Positions 46,401 to 55,348 of a DNA stretch of 64,000 nucleotides are shown here, piece after piece. The first letter of the stretch is position 1, and each line of letters begins with the position of its first letter. A model generated the notes under the pieces. That model made no database searches. It saw only the letters and a program-made list of their open reading frames with translations, and was not told the DNA's origin. A program made the position numbers and the translations under genes. Source of the stretch: Methylobacterium sp. Leaf99 (GTDB taxonomy: Bacteria > Pseudomonadota > Alphaproteobacteria > Rhizobiales > Beijerinckiaceae); assembly GCF_001422375.1 (NCBI RefSeq), contig NZ_LMMU01000001.1, forward strand, positions 1,982,178 through 2,046,177. The letters are read 5' to 3'.

Positions 46401-46661
46401 GACCTGCTCTACGTGTACGCGTCCGGCGGGCGCAAACCGTTCGAGCCGCTCCCCGTGAAGCCGCCGAAGGGCGATGACCGCAAGGTCGCCGCCATCGTTT
46501 CCGAACACGAGGGCCGCCTGCGCGGCCTCCTCGCCCGTTTCTTCACCGGCGAGGCGGCCTACACGTCGCGCCCCTACCCGAAATTCGCCAAGTCCTACGG
46601 CGATTACGACCACCTCGCCCGGGTGCTCGAATGGTCGCTCGGCGGCGAGGGAGACGGCTGA
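43473..46661 (+). CDS. addB: AddB subunit of double-strand-break repair helicase-nuclease
   Basis: The protein has 1062 residues from GTG 43473. It matches the alphaproteobacterial AddB type: an N-terminal inactivated helicase-like part (FTIPPGAPFLPTLADALLSG; LYLPTRRAAKAFSALLAQRL), GLDEGVWPMKT in the middle, and a C-terminal RecB-like nuclease with GTLIHEIL and VDYKTGQ (Asp934, Lys936). With AddA it resects double-strand ends for RecA loading. The stop overlaps the addA start by one base. Confidence 0.92.
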   Translation: MAELTHTSDDEPASPSRVFTIPPGAPFLPTLADALLSGRLVGDLGDDPFALAAVTLYLPTRRAAKAFSALLAQRLGRAALLPRMVPLGEADEAELDLATTPLLENGPDVLAPAMPPLERRLILARLVQQWAEAVDRTLLPMDDDVPFLVPSSPADAVALAADLERLMDALTVEGLPWAEIGGAVEVEYSRYFGLTLDFVKIAAEHWPGILAERHMSDPVARSRRLLVAEADRLRRERPADPVIVAGSTGSVPATTRLITAVRGLPRGAVVLPGLDTRLDTAGWDAIETGEGSAKTIAHGHPQAILHRLLGPTGLGLARGAIAGLGDPDAAAQARADLLSQALRPAETTEAWADLDPEARLLLGGAGMAGIAVVEVSDEREEALSIAIALRETLETPGATAALVTPDRNLAVRVAAELARWGIVAEDSAGEALSCSRAGRLARLTAECAADLQPARIITLLAHPFVRLGLPRSEVVRAAAALEIGALRGPAPGPGFVGLHRAVVDQRGATGRRPRAKRRLVDHDWDLAADILARLEAAFAGFLRTDHDGLGNLVAYAACHRATVEALLAPPAEGESEPVDDASLDVLDSLFDDIAAIPDEMKPGAPFRIPGQFSDYPAFFTALTTERPVACGGGRPHPRLRILGLLEARLMSVDRIVLGGLDEGVWPMKTVTDAFLNRPMRERVGLNPPERRIGQSAHDFVQALGHRDAVITRAAKREGAPTVPSRFLQRLRAFAGETCWERAVAGGRRFTAYAAHLDRGAGPVPRLSQPKPRPDPALFPRTLSVTEIETLVRDPYVIFARHVLGLDPLEPVAAQPGASERGTLIHEILGKFAQAFPETLPEPGVAHDRLAAIATKEFAAISGTYPALYAEWWPRYERLASRFLDWETARRDGLTRVHGEVSGKWLIPLGNETFTLRARADRIELGRDGTACIVDYKTGQPPSNKEVFAGFSPQLTLEAAMLLHGAFDGLPRTPVTPDLLYVYASGGRKPFEPLPVKPPKGDDRKVAAIVSEHEGRLRGLLARFFTGEAAYTSRPYPKFAKSYGDYDHLARVLEWSLGGEGDG

Positions 46662-49600
46662 TGACGGCCCATTCGCCGAAGGCCTTCGTGGTCGACGAAC
46701 TCACCCAGGCGTCCCAGCGCCGGGCCGCCGATCCGCACGCCTCGGCCTGGGTCTCGGCCAATGCGGGGGCGGGCAAGACCAAGGTGCTCACCGACCGGGT
46801 GGTGCGCCTGCTGCTGGACGGGGCGCCGCCGGCGTGCATCCTGTGCCTGACCTTCACCAAGGCGGCGGCCGCCAACATGTCGATCCGGGTGTTCCGGGTG
46901 CTCGGCCGCTGGGTCACCCTCGACGCGCCCACCCTGACGCAGGAACTGACGGCGCTCACGGGCGCACCGCCCTCGCGAGAGACGCTGCGGGCGGCGCGGC
47001 GCCTGTTCGCCCGGGCGGTGGAGACGCCGGGGGGGCTCAAGATTGAGACCCTGCACGCCCTGTGCGAGCGCCTGCTGCACATGTTCCCGTTCGAGGCCAA
47101 CGTCCCGGCCCGCTTCGAGGTCTTGGACGACGACCACGCGGACGCGGCCTTCGCGGCGGCGGTGGACGCGGTCTACGCCGAGGCGATCTCGGCGCGCGCG
47201 GATCGGGACCTCGCGGCGGCCTGGGCCATCGTCAGCGCCGAGGCAACGGGCGACATCCTGCGCCGGACGATCCGCACGGCCCTGCGCGCGCGGGGCGTGT
47301 TCGCGCAGCGCGGCGGGCTCGAACGGTCGTTCGCCGCCCTCGCCAGCGCCCTCGACCTCAAGGCCGGCGAGACGGTGGCCGCCGTCGAGGCCCGCATCCT
47401 CGCGGGCGGGCTCGGCGATCTCACGGACTTCGCCGCCCGCCTGCGCACGGGCAAATCCACCGACGAGGGGCTGGCCGACAAGCTCCTGGAGGCCGAGGCC
47501 ACCGAGGGACCCGGACGGGTCGAGGCGTATCGCGCGGTGTTCTTCACCAAGGACGGCAGCCCGAAGGCCGACCGGAGTCTCGGCACCAAGGCGGTGCCGG
47601 AAGAGGCCCGCCAGGCCCTCGCCGACGAGCGCGACCGGATCGCGCCCCTCGACGATTCCTTACGCGGCGTGCTCGCCCTGGAGCGCACCCGCGCCCTGTT
47701 CACCCTGGCGGCCGAGATCCACCGTCGGGTCGAGGCCGAGAAGGCGCGCCTCGGCGCCCTCGACTTCGACGATTTGATCCACAAGACCCTCGATCTCCTG
47801 GCCCGGGTCGATTCCGCCTGGGTCCTGTACAAGCTCGACCGGGGCATCGACCACGTCCTCGTCGACGAGGCGCAGGACACCAACCCGCTTCAATGGGAGA
47901 TCCTGCGCCGGATCACCGCCGAGTTCGCCGCCGGCGCGGGCGCCCGCGAGGTCGCGCGGACACGCTTTGCCGTGGGCGATCCCAAGCAGTCGATCTACAG
48001 CTTCCAGGGCGCCGAGCCCCGCGAGTTCGAGACCACCCGGCGGGAATGGATCAAGGCCGCCGCCGCCGCCGACCTGCCGTTCGAGGACGTCCACCTCACC
48101 CTGTCGTTCCGCTCGACCCGGGGCGTCCTCGGGGCGGTGGATGCAACTTTCAAGGTTCCCGAGCATTACGAGGGGCTGTCGTTCGAGGATACCGGAATCG
48201 GCACCGTCCACACTACCGCGCGGGCGACCGCCCCCGGCGCCCTCGAACTCTGGCCCGTCGCCGAGCCGCAGGCCGAGGCGGACCCCGATGCCTGGGCCGC
48301 CCCCGTGGATGCGCCCGAGGCCAGCGCCCCGGCGGTCGTCACCGCGCGGCGCGTGGCACAGGCGGCCGCGACCTGGATCACCACGGGCGACGAGACCGGC
48401 CGGGTCTGGCGTCCGGGCGACATCCTCATCCTGGTGCGCAAGCGCTCGGTGGCGTTCGAGGAGGTGATCCGCGCCATGAAGGGACTGGGCGTGCCCGTGG
48501 CCGGCCAGGACCGCCTCGACATCGCCGCCCACATCGCCGTCAACGACCTCGTGGCGGTGGGGCGGGCCGGCCTCCTGCCCGCCGACGACCTGACCCTCGC
48601 GGGGGCCCTGAAGACACCCCTCGTCGGCCTCGACGACGACGACCTCGTGCGCATCGCCGCCCGGCGGGAGGAGTCCGAGACCCTCGAGGATGCGCTGGCC
48701 CGCCACGCCGCCGCCGGCGATCCCGCCGCGATCCGGGGCCGGGACGCCCTGCGCCTGTGGATCCGTCTGGCCGCCTGCGAAGGCCCGTTCGCGTTCTACG
48801 CCGCCATCCTCGGCGCCCATGGCGGGCGCCGCGCCCTGGTCTCCCGGCTCGGCGGCGAGGCCGGGGACGCCATCGACGTGTTCCTCGCCACCGCCGCCCA
48901 GGCCGAGCAGGCCGGCGAGGCGTCCTCCCTCGGAGGCTTCCTTGCCCGCTACGCCACGGTGCCGGGGCGCGGCGAGGCCGGGCACACGGTCAAGCGCGAC
49001 CTCGAATCCGGCCGCGACGAGGTCCGGGTGATGACCGTCCACGGGGCCAAGGGCCTGGAGGCGCCCCTCGTGGTGATCATCGACGGCAGCGAGCCCCTCG
49101 GCCGCAACGATCCGCCGCTTTTCACCCTGGCGGGGGGGCTGCCGCCGGTCTGGTCGAGCGCCAAGACCTATGACAGCGAACCCATCGGCGCGGCGCGGGC
49201 CGGCCTCCAGGCCCGCGCCCGCGAGGAGCACCACCGCCTGCTCTACGTGGCCATGACCCGGGCCGCCGATCGCCTCGTCGTCGCCCCCTATCGCGGGCAC
49301 GAGACCGGGGGCGAGACCGCCTGGTGCGAGATGATCCGGCGTGGCGTCGAGGAGGATATCGGTCCGGGCACCGCGATGGAGCGGCCCTACGGCCCCGTCA
49401 CCCTCTGGCACGAGGGCGGTGCCGCCGCGGCCCCCGCCTCCGCCGCCGCCGCGCCGGCCCAGGCGGACGCCGTGCCGCCGTGGCTCGAAACACCCGCGCC
49501 GGACGAGACCGAGCCCGCCCCGCCCGTGAGCCCCTCCGGTGCGCTCGGCGCGGCGGATTCCCAGCGCACGCCCGGCCGGCGCCAGGGCGATGCCCAGGCC

Positions 49601-50110
49601 CGGCGCCGGGGCGTGCTGATCCATTCGCTCATCGAGCACCTGCCGCGCCTCGACCCGGCACTGCGCAGGAAAGCCGCGACCCGCTTCGTGCGCGCCCGCG
49701 CGCCGACCCTCGAGGACGCCGCGCGAAAAGCCATCGTGGCCGCCACGATGCGGCTCCTCGATGAGCCGGATCTCGCGCCCCTGTTCGCGCGGGATGCCAG
49801 GGCGGAGGTGACCCTGTCGGGCCGTGTCGTGGTCGAGGGGACCGAGCGCCCGGTCTTCGGCCGCGTCGATCGCCTCGCGGTCGGACCCGAGACGGTGGTG
49901 GTCGCCGACTTCAAGACCGGTCGCCCGCCGGCCGAGGATGCGCCCCTGTCGGATGCGGATGCCGGGCAGATCGCGCTCTACGCCGCCCTCCTCGCCCAGA
50001 TCTTCCCGGGCCGGCGCATCGTGCCGATGCTGGTCTGGACCTCGGGTCCGACCCTGCGTCGTTTGACCGAAGATGAACGCGCCCGCGCGCTCAAGGGGCT
50101 GGCGGCGTGA
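46661..50110 (+). CDS. addA: AddA helicase-nuclease subunit
   Basis: The protein has 1149 residues from ATG 46661. UvrD-like helicase motifs: Walker A NAGAGKTKVLTDR (Lys39), motif Ia TFTKAAAANM, motif II DHVLVDEAQDTNPLQW, motif III VGDPKQSIYSFQGA, and later motifs VMTVHGAKGLEAPLV and RLLYVAMTRAADRL. The C-terminal nuclease shows VFGRVDRL and VADFKTGR (Asp1083, Lys1085). It works with AddB in recombinational repair. A Pro/Ala-rich linker (about 925-985) precedes the nuclease. Confidence 0.94.
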   Translation: MTAHSPKAFVVDELTQASQRRAADPHASAWVSANAGAGKTKVLTDRVVRLLLDGAPPACILCLTFTKAAAANMSIRVFRVLGRWVTLDAPTLTQELTALTGAPPSRETLRAARRLFARAVETPGGLKIETLHALCERLLHMFPFEANVPARFEVLDDDHADAAFAAAVDAVYAEAISARADRDLAAAWAIVSAEATGDILRRTIRTALRARGVFAQRGGLERSFAALASALDLKAGETVAAVEARILAGGLGDLTDFAARLRTGKSTDEGLADKLLEAEATEGPGRVEAYRAVFFTKDGSPKADRSLGTKAVPEEARQALADERDRIAPLDDSLRGVLALERTRALFTLAAEIHRRVEAEKARLGALDFDDLIHKTLDLLARVDSAWVLYKLDRGIDHVLVDEAQDTNPLQWEILRRITAEFAAGAGAREVARTRFAVGDPKQSIYSFQGAEPREFETTRREWIKAAAAADLPFEDVHLTLSFRSTRGVLGAVDATFKVPEHYEGLSFEDTGIGTVHTTARATAPGALELWPVAEPQAEADPDAWAAPVDAPEASAPAVVTARRVAQAAATWITTGDETGRVWRPGDILILVRKRSVAFEEVIRAMKGLGVPVAGQDRLDIAAHIAVNDLVAVGRAGLLPADDLTLAGALKTPLVGLDDDDLVRIAARREESETLEDALARHAAAGDPAAIRGRDALRLWIRLAACEGPFAFYAAILGAHGGRRALVSRLGGEAGDAIDVFLATAAQAEQAGEASSLGGFLARYATVPGRGEAGHTVKRDLESGRDEVRVMTVHGAKGLEAPLVVIIDGSEPLGRNDPPLFTLAGGLPPVWSSAKTYDSEPIGAARAGLQARAREEHHRLLYVAMTRAADRLVVAPYRGHETGGETAWCEMIRRGVEEDIGPGTAMERPYGPVTLWHEGGAAAAPASAAAAPAQADAVPPWLETPAPDETEPAPPVSPSGALGAADSQRTPGRRQGDAQARRRGVLIHSLIEHLPRLDPALRRKAATRFVRARAPTLEDAARKAIVAATMRLLDEPDLAPLFARDARAEVTLSGRVVVEGTERPVFGRVDRLAVGPETVVVADFKTGRPPAEDAPLSDADAGQIALYAALLAQIFPGRRIVPMLVWTSGPTLRRLTEDERARALKGLAA

Positions 50111-50152
50111 CGAGAGCCGCCGGTGCGCGCGACGCGCGGGCGGGTCGGCGAA

Positions 50153-50554
50153 TCAGGCCCGGGTGCCGAGGGCCTCGCGGACGGTGATGGCCACGGCGTC
50201 CGTGCGCTCGGCCTCCACCACGTAGAGTTCTCCCGTGTCGAGGCCCGTGGCCTCGACGGTCGCGTGGGGAACGTCGCTGGCGAAGACGATGCGCAGATCG
50301 GGACGCAGGGCGCGGGCCTCCAGGGCGAGTTTCACGCACCCGAGTTCGCCCGTGAGGCCGAGATCCGTGACGAGAACGTCCACGGGCAGGCCGAGCGCCA
50401 GGACGGTCATGGCGTCGACCCCGCAATCGACCGTGGTGGTGGCGTAGCCGGCGCGGCGGATCTGGGCGGCGACATCGTCACGCCAGTGCTTCTGGCGCCC
50501 TGCGATCAGAACCTGGACACCGTAGGCGCCACCGGACGAGGCGGTCTGTTCCAT
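50153..50554 (-). CDS. Degenerate receiver-domain protein
   Basis: The protein has 133 residues from ATG 50554 (GGAG upstream); ATG 50584 is a possible longer start. The fold is that of a stand-alone response-regulator receiver: VQVLIAGRQKHWRDDVAAQI, VDVLVTDLGLTGELG with the putative phospho-acceptor Asp, and IVFASDVPHATVEA. However, the acidic pair at the first strand end (normally DD/DE) reads AG, and the conserved Lys-Pro near the end is missing (VVEAERT). It may therefore not be phosphorylated normally. Convergent with addA; no partner kinase adjacent. Confidence 0.7.
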   Translation of the reverse strand: MEQTASSGGAYGVQVLIAGRQKHWRDDVAAQIRRAGYATTTVDCGVDAMTVLALGLPVDVLVTDLGLTGELGCVKLALEARALRPDLRIVFASDVPHATVEATGLDTGELYVVEAERTDAVAITVREALGTRA

Positions 50555-50859
50555 GGTCGGGGCTCCCCATGTGCGCCTGGCCATACCGTGATCGTCACCT
50601 CGAATGGGTTGCATCGCAACATGCTAAGCCACGCCGGGCCCACGACACAAGCCCACCGCGCGCTTTCCCGGACGGCTGTTGCTAGGGCAATTCTTCGTCC
50701 GGCGAAGTCGTTCCCTTGTCGTCGACCCCGTTGACGGGGCGGGCGGGGCCGGGGCAACACCGCCCGGCCGCCGGAATCACCAACCGGCACAGCGCCCGGG
50801 ACCTTCTTCGCCCGGGATCTCCCTCGCCCGAGGCGACCGACAGCCGGAGACCCGCACCG

Positions 50860-52110
50860 ATGGCATCCGCCAAGACCGTTCCCGTCTCGCCCCTCGCCCC
50901 CCGGCACCAGCCGGACCTCCCCGCCATCGCCGGGGTCGGGCTCGCCACGGCGCAGGCCGGCATCCGCTATTCCGGGCGCACGGACGTGCTCTACGTCGCC
51001 CTGGCCGAAGGGACCGAGGCCGCCGGCGTGTTCACCCGCTCGCGCTGCCCCTCCGCCCCGGTGGATTGGTGCCGGCACGCCCTGGGCAGCGCGGGCGCGC
51101 GGGCCCTCGTGGTGAATTCCGGCAATGCCAACGCCTTCACCGGCGCGCGGGGCCGGGAGGCCGTGGAGCTGACCGCCGCCATCGCGGCGCGGGCCGCTGA
51201 GTGTGCGCCCGAAGCGGTGTTCATCGCCTCCACGGGCGTCATCGGCGAGCCCCTGGACGCCACCAAATTCGAGGGCGTGCTCGCCGCCTGCGCCGCCCGC
51301 ACGGAGGGCGGCGCGGCCGCCTGGGCGGCGGCGGCCCAGGCGATCATGACCACCGACACGTTTCCGAAGCTCGCCACCCGCCGGGCCAGCATCGACGGCA
51401 CGGTGGTGACCCTCAACGGCATCGCCAAGGGCGCCGGCATGATCGCCCCCGACATGGCGACGATGCTGAGCTTCGCCTTCACCGACGCCGCCCTGCCGCA
51501 GGCCGTATTGCAGGCTCTACTCACCGCCGGAACTGCGAAAAGCTTCAACTGCGTGACGGTGGATGGCGACACCTCCACCTCCGACACCCTGATGCTGTTC
51601 GCCACGGGTGCGGCGGGCAACGCGCCCGTCACCGACGCGGCCGACCCGCGCCTGGCCGACTTCCGGGACAAGCTCGACGATCTCTTGGTGGAGCTGGCCC
51701 AGCTCGTGGCCAAGGACGGCGAGGGCGCGCGCAAGTTCGTCACCGTGCGGGTGGAGGGCGCCACGAGCGACGCCTCGGCTCACCGCATCGCCATGTCCAT
51801 CGCCAACTCGCCCCTGGTGAAGACGGCGGTGGCCGGCGAGGACGCCAACTGGGGCCGGGTGGTGATGGCGGTGGGCAAGGCCGGCGAGCCGGCCGACCGC
51901 GACCGCCTCGCCATCTGGTTCGGCGATGTCCGCGTCGCCCGCGAGGGCGCCCGCGACCCCGATTACAGCGAGGATGCAGCCAGCGCCGTCATGCGCGAGT
52001 CCGACATCGAAATCCGGGTCGAACTCGGCCTCGGCGAGGGGGCCGCCCGCGTCTGGACCTGCGATCTGACGCAAGGGTACATCGCCATCAACGGGGATTA
52101 CCGCTCGTGA
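50860..52110 (+). CDS. argJ: ArgJ ornithine acetyltransferase / N-acetylglutamate synthase
   Basis: The protein has 416 residues from ATG 50860 (CGGAGA upstream); the frame extends to 50716 without coding signal. ArgJ transfers the acetyl group of N-acetylornithine to glutamate in arginine synthesis. The self-cleavage site is present: [14 protein letters not shown], with Thr201 as the new N-terminal nucleophile of the beta chain. The C-terminal [12 protein letters not shown] is typical. It overlaps the following SIMPL gene by GTGA. The 305-base divergent region upstream (50555-50859) holds no gene that I can support. Confidence 0.95.
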   Translation: MASAKTVPVSPLAPRHQPDLPAIAGVGLATAQAGIRYSGRTDVLYVALAEGTEAAGVFTRSRCPSAPVDWCRHALGSAGARALVVNSGNANAFTGARGREAVELTAAIAARAAECAPEAVFIASTGVIGEPLDATKFEGVLAACAARTEGGAAAWAAAAQAIMTTDTFPKLATRRASIDGTVVTLNGIAKGAGMIAPDMATMLSFAFTDAALPQAVLQALLTAGTAKSFNCVTVDGDTSTSDTLMLFATGAAGNAPVTDAADPRLADFRDKLDDLLVELAQLVAKDGEGARKFVTVRVEGATSDASAHRIAMSIANSPLVKTAVAGEDANWGRVVMAVGKAGEPADRDRLAIWFGDVRVAREGARDPDYSEDAASAVMRESDIEIRVELGLGEGAARVWTCDLTQGYIAINGDYRS

Positions 52111-52844
52111 GCGCCCGCGCCGGCACCCTGGCCCTGGCCGCCCTGGCCACCGTCTGGTTCGTCCCCGCCCGCGCCGAGGACGCGTCCGCTCTGAAGGACG
52201 GCCGCATTCACGTCGTCGGCCGGGCCAGGGCCGAGACGCCGCCCGATTTCGCCTCGGTGGAGATCGGCGTCGAGGCCAAGGGCGCGACCCCGGCCGTCGC
52301 CCTCGACGCGGCGAGCGCGGCCGCCAAGGGGCTCATCGCGCTCGCCGAGACCTTCAAGGTGCCGGAGGCCGACATCGGCACCACGGCGGTGACCCTTCAG
52401 CCCGTGACCCGCAGCGTGCGCCAGCCCGACGGCTCCATGACCGAGCGGGCCGACGGCTACCGGGCAGCCAACACCGTCCGCCTGCGGCTCGCCGACATGG
52501 GCCGCCTCGGCGATCTCATGCGGCGCGCCCTCGAGACCGGGGCCAACCGAATCGAGGGCGTCAGCTTCGGCCTGCGCGATCCCGACGCCGCCGAGGCGGC
52601 CGTGCGGGTCGCCGCCATGAAGGACGCGACCGCGCAAGCCGCGCGTCTCGCCGAGGCGGCCGGCGTCACCCTCGGGCGCGTCGTCGCCATCCGCTCGCCG
52701 GCGGCGTCCGGTTCGTCGCCCGATCTGCCGATGCCCGCCCCGATGGCGATGCGCTCCAAGGCCAGGGACGTCCGCGTGCCTCTCGTCGCCGGCACCATCG
52801 AGACGGCGGCCGACGTGTCCGCCACCTTCGCCATCGCCCCATGA
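52107..52844 (+). CDS. Exported SIMPL-domain (DUF541) protein
   Basis: The protein has 245 residues from GTG 52107, overlapping the argJ stop. Residues 1-22 form a signal peptide ([20 protein letters not shown], cut after ARA). The remainder is a SIMPL/DUF541 domain: [20 protein letters not shown], the [12 protein letters not shown] strand, and [20 protein letters not shown]. Family members (for example YggE) are periplasmic and linked to oxidative-stress tolerance, with unclear biochemistry. The place between argJ and mutT is conserved in related genomes to my recollection, but a functional link is not evident. Confidence 0.85.
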   Translation: MSARAGTLALAALATVWFVPARAEDASALKDGRIHVVGRARAETPPDFASVEIGVEAKGATPAVALDAASAAAKGLIALAETFKVPEADIGTTAVTLQPVTRSVRQPDGSMTERADGYRAANTVRLRLADMGRLGDLMRRALETGANRIEGVSFGLRDPDAAEAAVRVAAMKDATAQAARLAEAAGVTLGRVVAIRSPAASGSSPDLPMPAPMAMRSKARDVRVPLVAGTIETAADVSATFAIAP

Positions 52845-53305
52845 CCCGGTCTCAAGACATGAGTCCGTCTCAAGATATGAGCGGGCCTGCGATCGCTCCC
52901 CTGCGCATCCTCCTCGTCGTCGCCGTGGCCCTCGTCGATACGGACGGACGGGTGCTCCTGGCCCAGCGCCCGCCGGGCAAGCAGCTCGCCGGCCTGTGGG
53001 AGTTCCCCGGCGGCAAGGTCGATCCCGGCGAGCGCCCGGAGGAGACTCTGATCCGCGAACTCCACGAGGAGCTCGGTATCGCCGTGAAGGAGGCCTGCCT
53101 CGCGCCGCTCACCTTCGCGAGCCACGCCTATCCCGACTTCCACCTTCTCATGCCGCTCTACGTCTGCCGGCGCTGGGAGGGGATTCCCCGGTCCATGGAG
53201 GGGCAGGCCCTGAAATGGGTGCGCCCGCGCGACCTTAGGGATCAGCCGATGCCGCCCGCCGACGCGCCCCTGATCCCGTTCCTCATCGATCTGCTGGGAC
53301 CCTGA
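52841..53305 (+). CDS. mutT: MutT-type Nudix hydrolase (8-oxo-dGTP diphosphatase)
   Basis: The protein has 154 residues, with the ATG overlapping the upstream stop. The Nudix box GGKVDPGERPEETLIRELHEELGI (ends given; 23 residues at about 52-75) has all the catalytic Glu residues (REL-EEL), and LLAQRPPGKQLAGLWEFPGG is MutT-like. It removes oxidised dGTP and so prevents A:T to C:G mutations. The first residues contain a repeated SQDMS (from a DNA repeat), so ATG 52877 is an alternative start. Confidence 0.88.
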   Translation: MTRSQDMSPSQDMSGPAIAPLRILLVVAVALVDTDGRVLLAQRPPGKQLAGLWEFPGGKVDPGERPEETLIRELHEELGIAVKEACLAPLTFASHAYPDFHLLMPLYVCRRWEGIPRSMEGQALKWVRPRDLRDQPMPPADAPLIPFLIDLLGP

Positions 53306-53375
53306 AGGGTCCCCGGGGCCTTGATGGTGCGGGCCGCCCGCGACACCTTTCGGCTCTGATGGGAGGCGACGCGGT

Positions 53376-54869
53376 ATGGCGCGCAAGGCGGAAACGAAGC
53401 AGGCGACGGCCAAACCGGCCTCGAAGCCCAAACGCGCCTCGCGAAAGACCGCGCCGAGCCCCGAGACCCTGACCGAACTCGGCCTGGAGCGGCTGATCCG
53501 CCTCGTGCTGGACGAGACCGGGCGCAACCCGGCCTTCAGGAAGCTGGTCACGGCGGCGGTGGCCGGGCTCCAGGGGCCCGATGCCGTCGCGGCCCTCATC
53601 GACCGGCGCCTCACGGCCCTGGAGCGGGCGAGCGGCTACATCGACTGGCAGAAGCGCCGCGCCTTCGCGGCCGACCTCGATGCCACGCTCACCACCGTCG
53701 TGGCCGAACTCGCCCCCCTCGACGCGCGGGCCGGCCTTGACCGGCTGCTGCGCTTCCTCGCCGCCGCGCCGGGCGTGCTGGCGCGGGTCGACGATTCGAG
53801 CGGGCAGGTCCACGGCGTCTTCGACCGCGCGGCCGAGGCCGCCGCGACCTTGGGCAAGGGCCTCGCGCCCGCCGAGGCGGCGGCCTTCGCCGAGCGCCTC
53901 GTCCCGATGCTGGCGGCGGACGAGCACGGCCTCGTCGAGGATCTGCTCTACGCCCTGATCCCGGACCTGCCCGAGGCCGCCCTCGCGTCCCTCGATTCGG
54001 GCTTGGCCGCTGCCCTGCCGCCGCGTCCGGTCAAGGCCGGGGGCGCCCAGGCCTGGGCCCTGCAGCTGGAGCGCAGGCGGACCTTACGCCTGCGCCAGAG
54101 GCTCGCCGACCGGCGCGGTGACGTCGATGCCTTCATCGCCCTGGAGTGCGAGGCCGCGCCCGAACACCCGGAGCGGACGGCGATCGCCGAACGCCTTCTC
54201 GGGGCGGGGCGCTTGGATGAGGCCCTCGACTGGGTGCGCCGCCCGCAGAAACGCGGCCTCGTCGTCGTCACCCGCGAGCAGATCGTCACCGGACAGTTCG
54301 ATCCGGAGGCGCCCGACCGCGCCCGGATCGACCTCGAGATCCGCATCCTCGACGCCCTGGGGCGGGGGTCGGAGGCGCAGGGCCTGCGCTGGGGGCAGTT
54401 CGCGCGCAGCCTGGACGCCGGGATGCTGCGGGCGCATCTCGCCAAGCTGCCGGATTTCGAGGACGAGGACGCCCTGGAGCGCGCCTTCGCCCATGCCGCC
54501 GCCCATCCCGACCCGTACCGGGCCCTGCACTTCTTCACCCACTGGCCGAAACCCGATCGCGCCGCCCGCCTCGTCGCCGAACACGCCTGGGACGGGGGCC
54601 GCTACGAGATCCTGGTGCCGGCGGCCGAGGCCCTGGAAGCCAGCGAGCCCCTGGCCGCGGCCCGCCTCTACCGCCTCCTCGTCGACGATATCCTCGAGCG
54701 CGGACGCTCGGCCGCCTACGGGCACGGCGCGCGCCACCTCTCGACCCTGGAAGCCCTCGACGCCCGCCTCGATCCCGGCACCCTGATGCCGAACCATGCG
54801 GAGTACCGCGCCGGCCTGCGCAAGGCCCACGGCCGCAAGGCTGCGTTCTGGTCCCAGGTGCGCGAGTGA
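53376..54869 (+). CDS. DUF6880-like helical-repeat protein
   Basis: The protein has 497 residues. After a Lys/Ala-rich N-terminus (residues 1-30) it is entirely helical, with repeated helix pairs of TPR/HEAT character (for example EAQGLRWGQFARSLDAGMLR and PYRALHFFTHWPKPDRAARL). It resembles DUF6880 proteins of alphaproteobacteria, which are of unknown function. It has no signal peptide or membrane segment and one evident nucleic-acid-like basic N-terminus. The gene stands alone between mutT and a terminator. Confidence 0.65.
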   Translation: MARKAETKQATAKPASKPKRASRKTAPSPETLTELGLERLIRLVLDETGRNPAFRKLVTAAVAGLQGPDAVAALIDRRLTALERASGYIDWQKRRAFAADLDATLTTVVAELAPLDARAGLDRLLRFLAAAPGVLARVDDSSGQVHGVFDRAAEAAATLGKGLAPAEAAAFAERLVPMLAADEHGLVEDLLYALIPDLPEAALASLDSGLAAALPPRPVKAGGAQAWALQLERRRTLRLRQRLADRRGDVDAFIALECEAAPEHPERTAIAERLLGAGRLDEALDWVRRPQKRGLVVVTREQIVTGQFDPEAPDRARIDLEIRILDALGRGSEAQGLRWGQFARSLDAGMLRAHLAKLPDFEDEDALERAFAHAAAHPDPYRALHFFTHWPKPDRAARLVAEHAWDGGRYEILVPAAEALEASEPLAAARLYRLLVDDILERGRSAAYGHGARHLSTLEALDARLDPGTLMPNHAEYRAGLRKAHGRKAAFWSQVRE

Positions 54870-54933
54870 TCCGGCGGCCGCTTGATCGAAGCGGCTGAGG
54901 GATCACGAAGCCCGCGCGGCGCTTGAGCGAAGC

Positions 54934-54970
54934 CCAAATTCGCCATCCCGAAGGGATCAACCGGATTTGG
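54934..54970. terminator. Nested hairpin between convergent genes
   Basis: Outer arms CCAAAT (54934-54939) and ATTTGG (54965-54970) enclose an inner hairpin ATCCC-GAA-GGGAT (54945-54957). A further hairpin, GCCGCTT / AAGCGGC, lies at 54877-54895. Together they separate the DUF6880-like gene from the DUF427 gene, which ends at 54986, and probably serve both strands. Confidence 0.6.
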
Positions 54971-54985
54971 TAGGAGGCGTCCGGC

Positions 54986-55348
54986 CTACGGCACGACCTC
55001 GATGGCATCGACCCGGTCGGGATAGAAGGCGAGGTGATCGCGGATCGCGGCCACCGCCGGATAGGGATCCGCGTAGCTCCACACGGCGTCGGGCCGTTCG
55101 GTGCCATCGACGGACAGGCTGAAATAGCCGGCCTCGCCCTTGTACGGGCAATGGCTCCGGCGGGCGCTCGGGACGAAGTGGTGCCACTGCGCGTCGGCGC
55201 GGGGGATGTAGAACACCGGCGGATAGGCCGCCTCGGTCAGGACCAGGGCGGCACCGGTCTCGGCCACGGTCACGCCGCCGACCCGCACGCGGACGCGGCC
55301 GGCATGGGGCGTGATGGTGATGGGATGCTCGGGCCCGGGCTGCTTCAT
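54986..55348 (-). CDS. DUF427 (NTP-pyrophosphohydrolase-like fold) protein
   Basis: The protein has 120 residues from ATG 55348. DUF427 marks are present: RVRVRVGGVTVAETGAALVL, PVFYIPRADAQWHHF, SHCPYKGEAGYFSL and AVWSYADPYPAV, including the CPYKG motif with a conserved Cys. The function of the family is not established. The start overlaps the stop of the upstream methyltransferase gene by ATGA, so the two are co-translated. Confidence 0.88.
   Translation of the reverse strand: MKQPGPEHPITITPHAGRVRVRVGGVTVAETGAALVLTEAAYPPVFYIPRADAQWHHFVPSARRSHCPYKGEAGYFSLSVDGTERPDAVWSYADPYPAVAAIRDHLAFYPDRVDAIEVVP

Noticed and set aside
43395..46613. 1072-aa minus-strand open frame opposite addB
   Set aside because: It is antisense to a well-supported AddB gene and has shadow composition.
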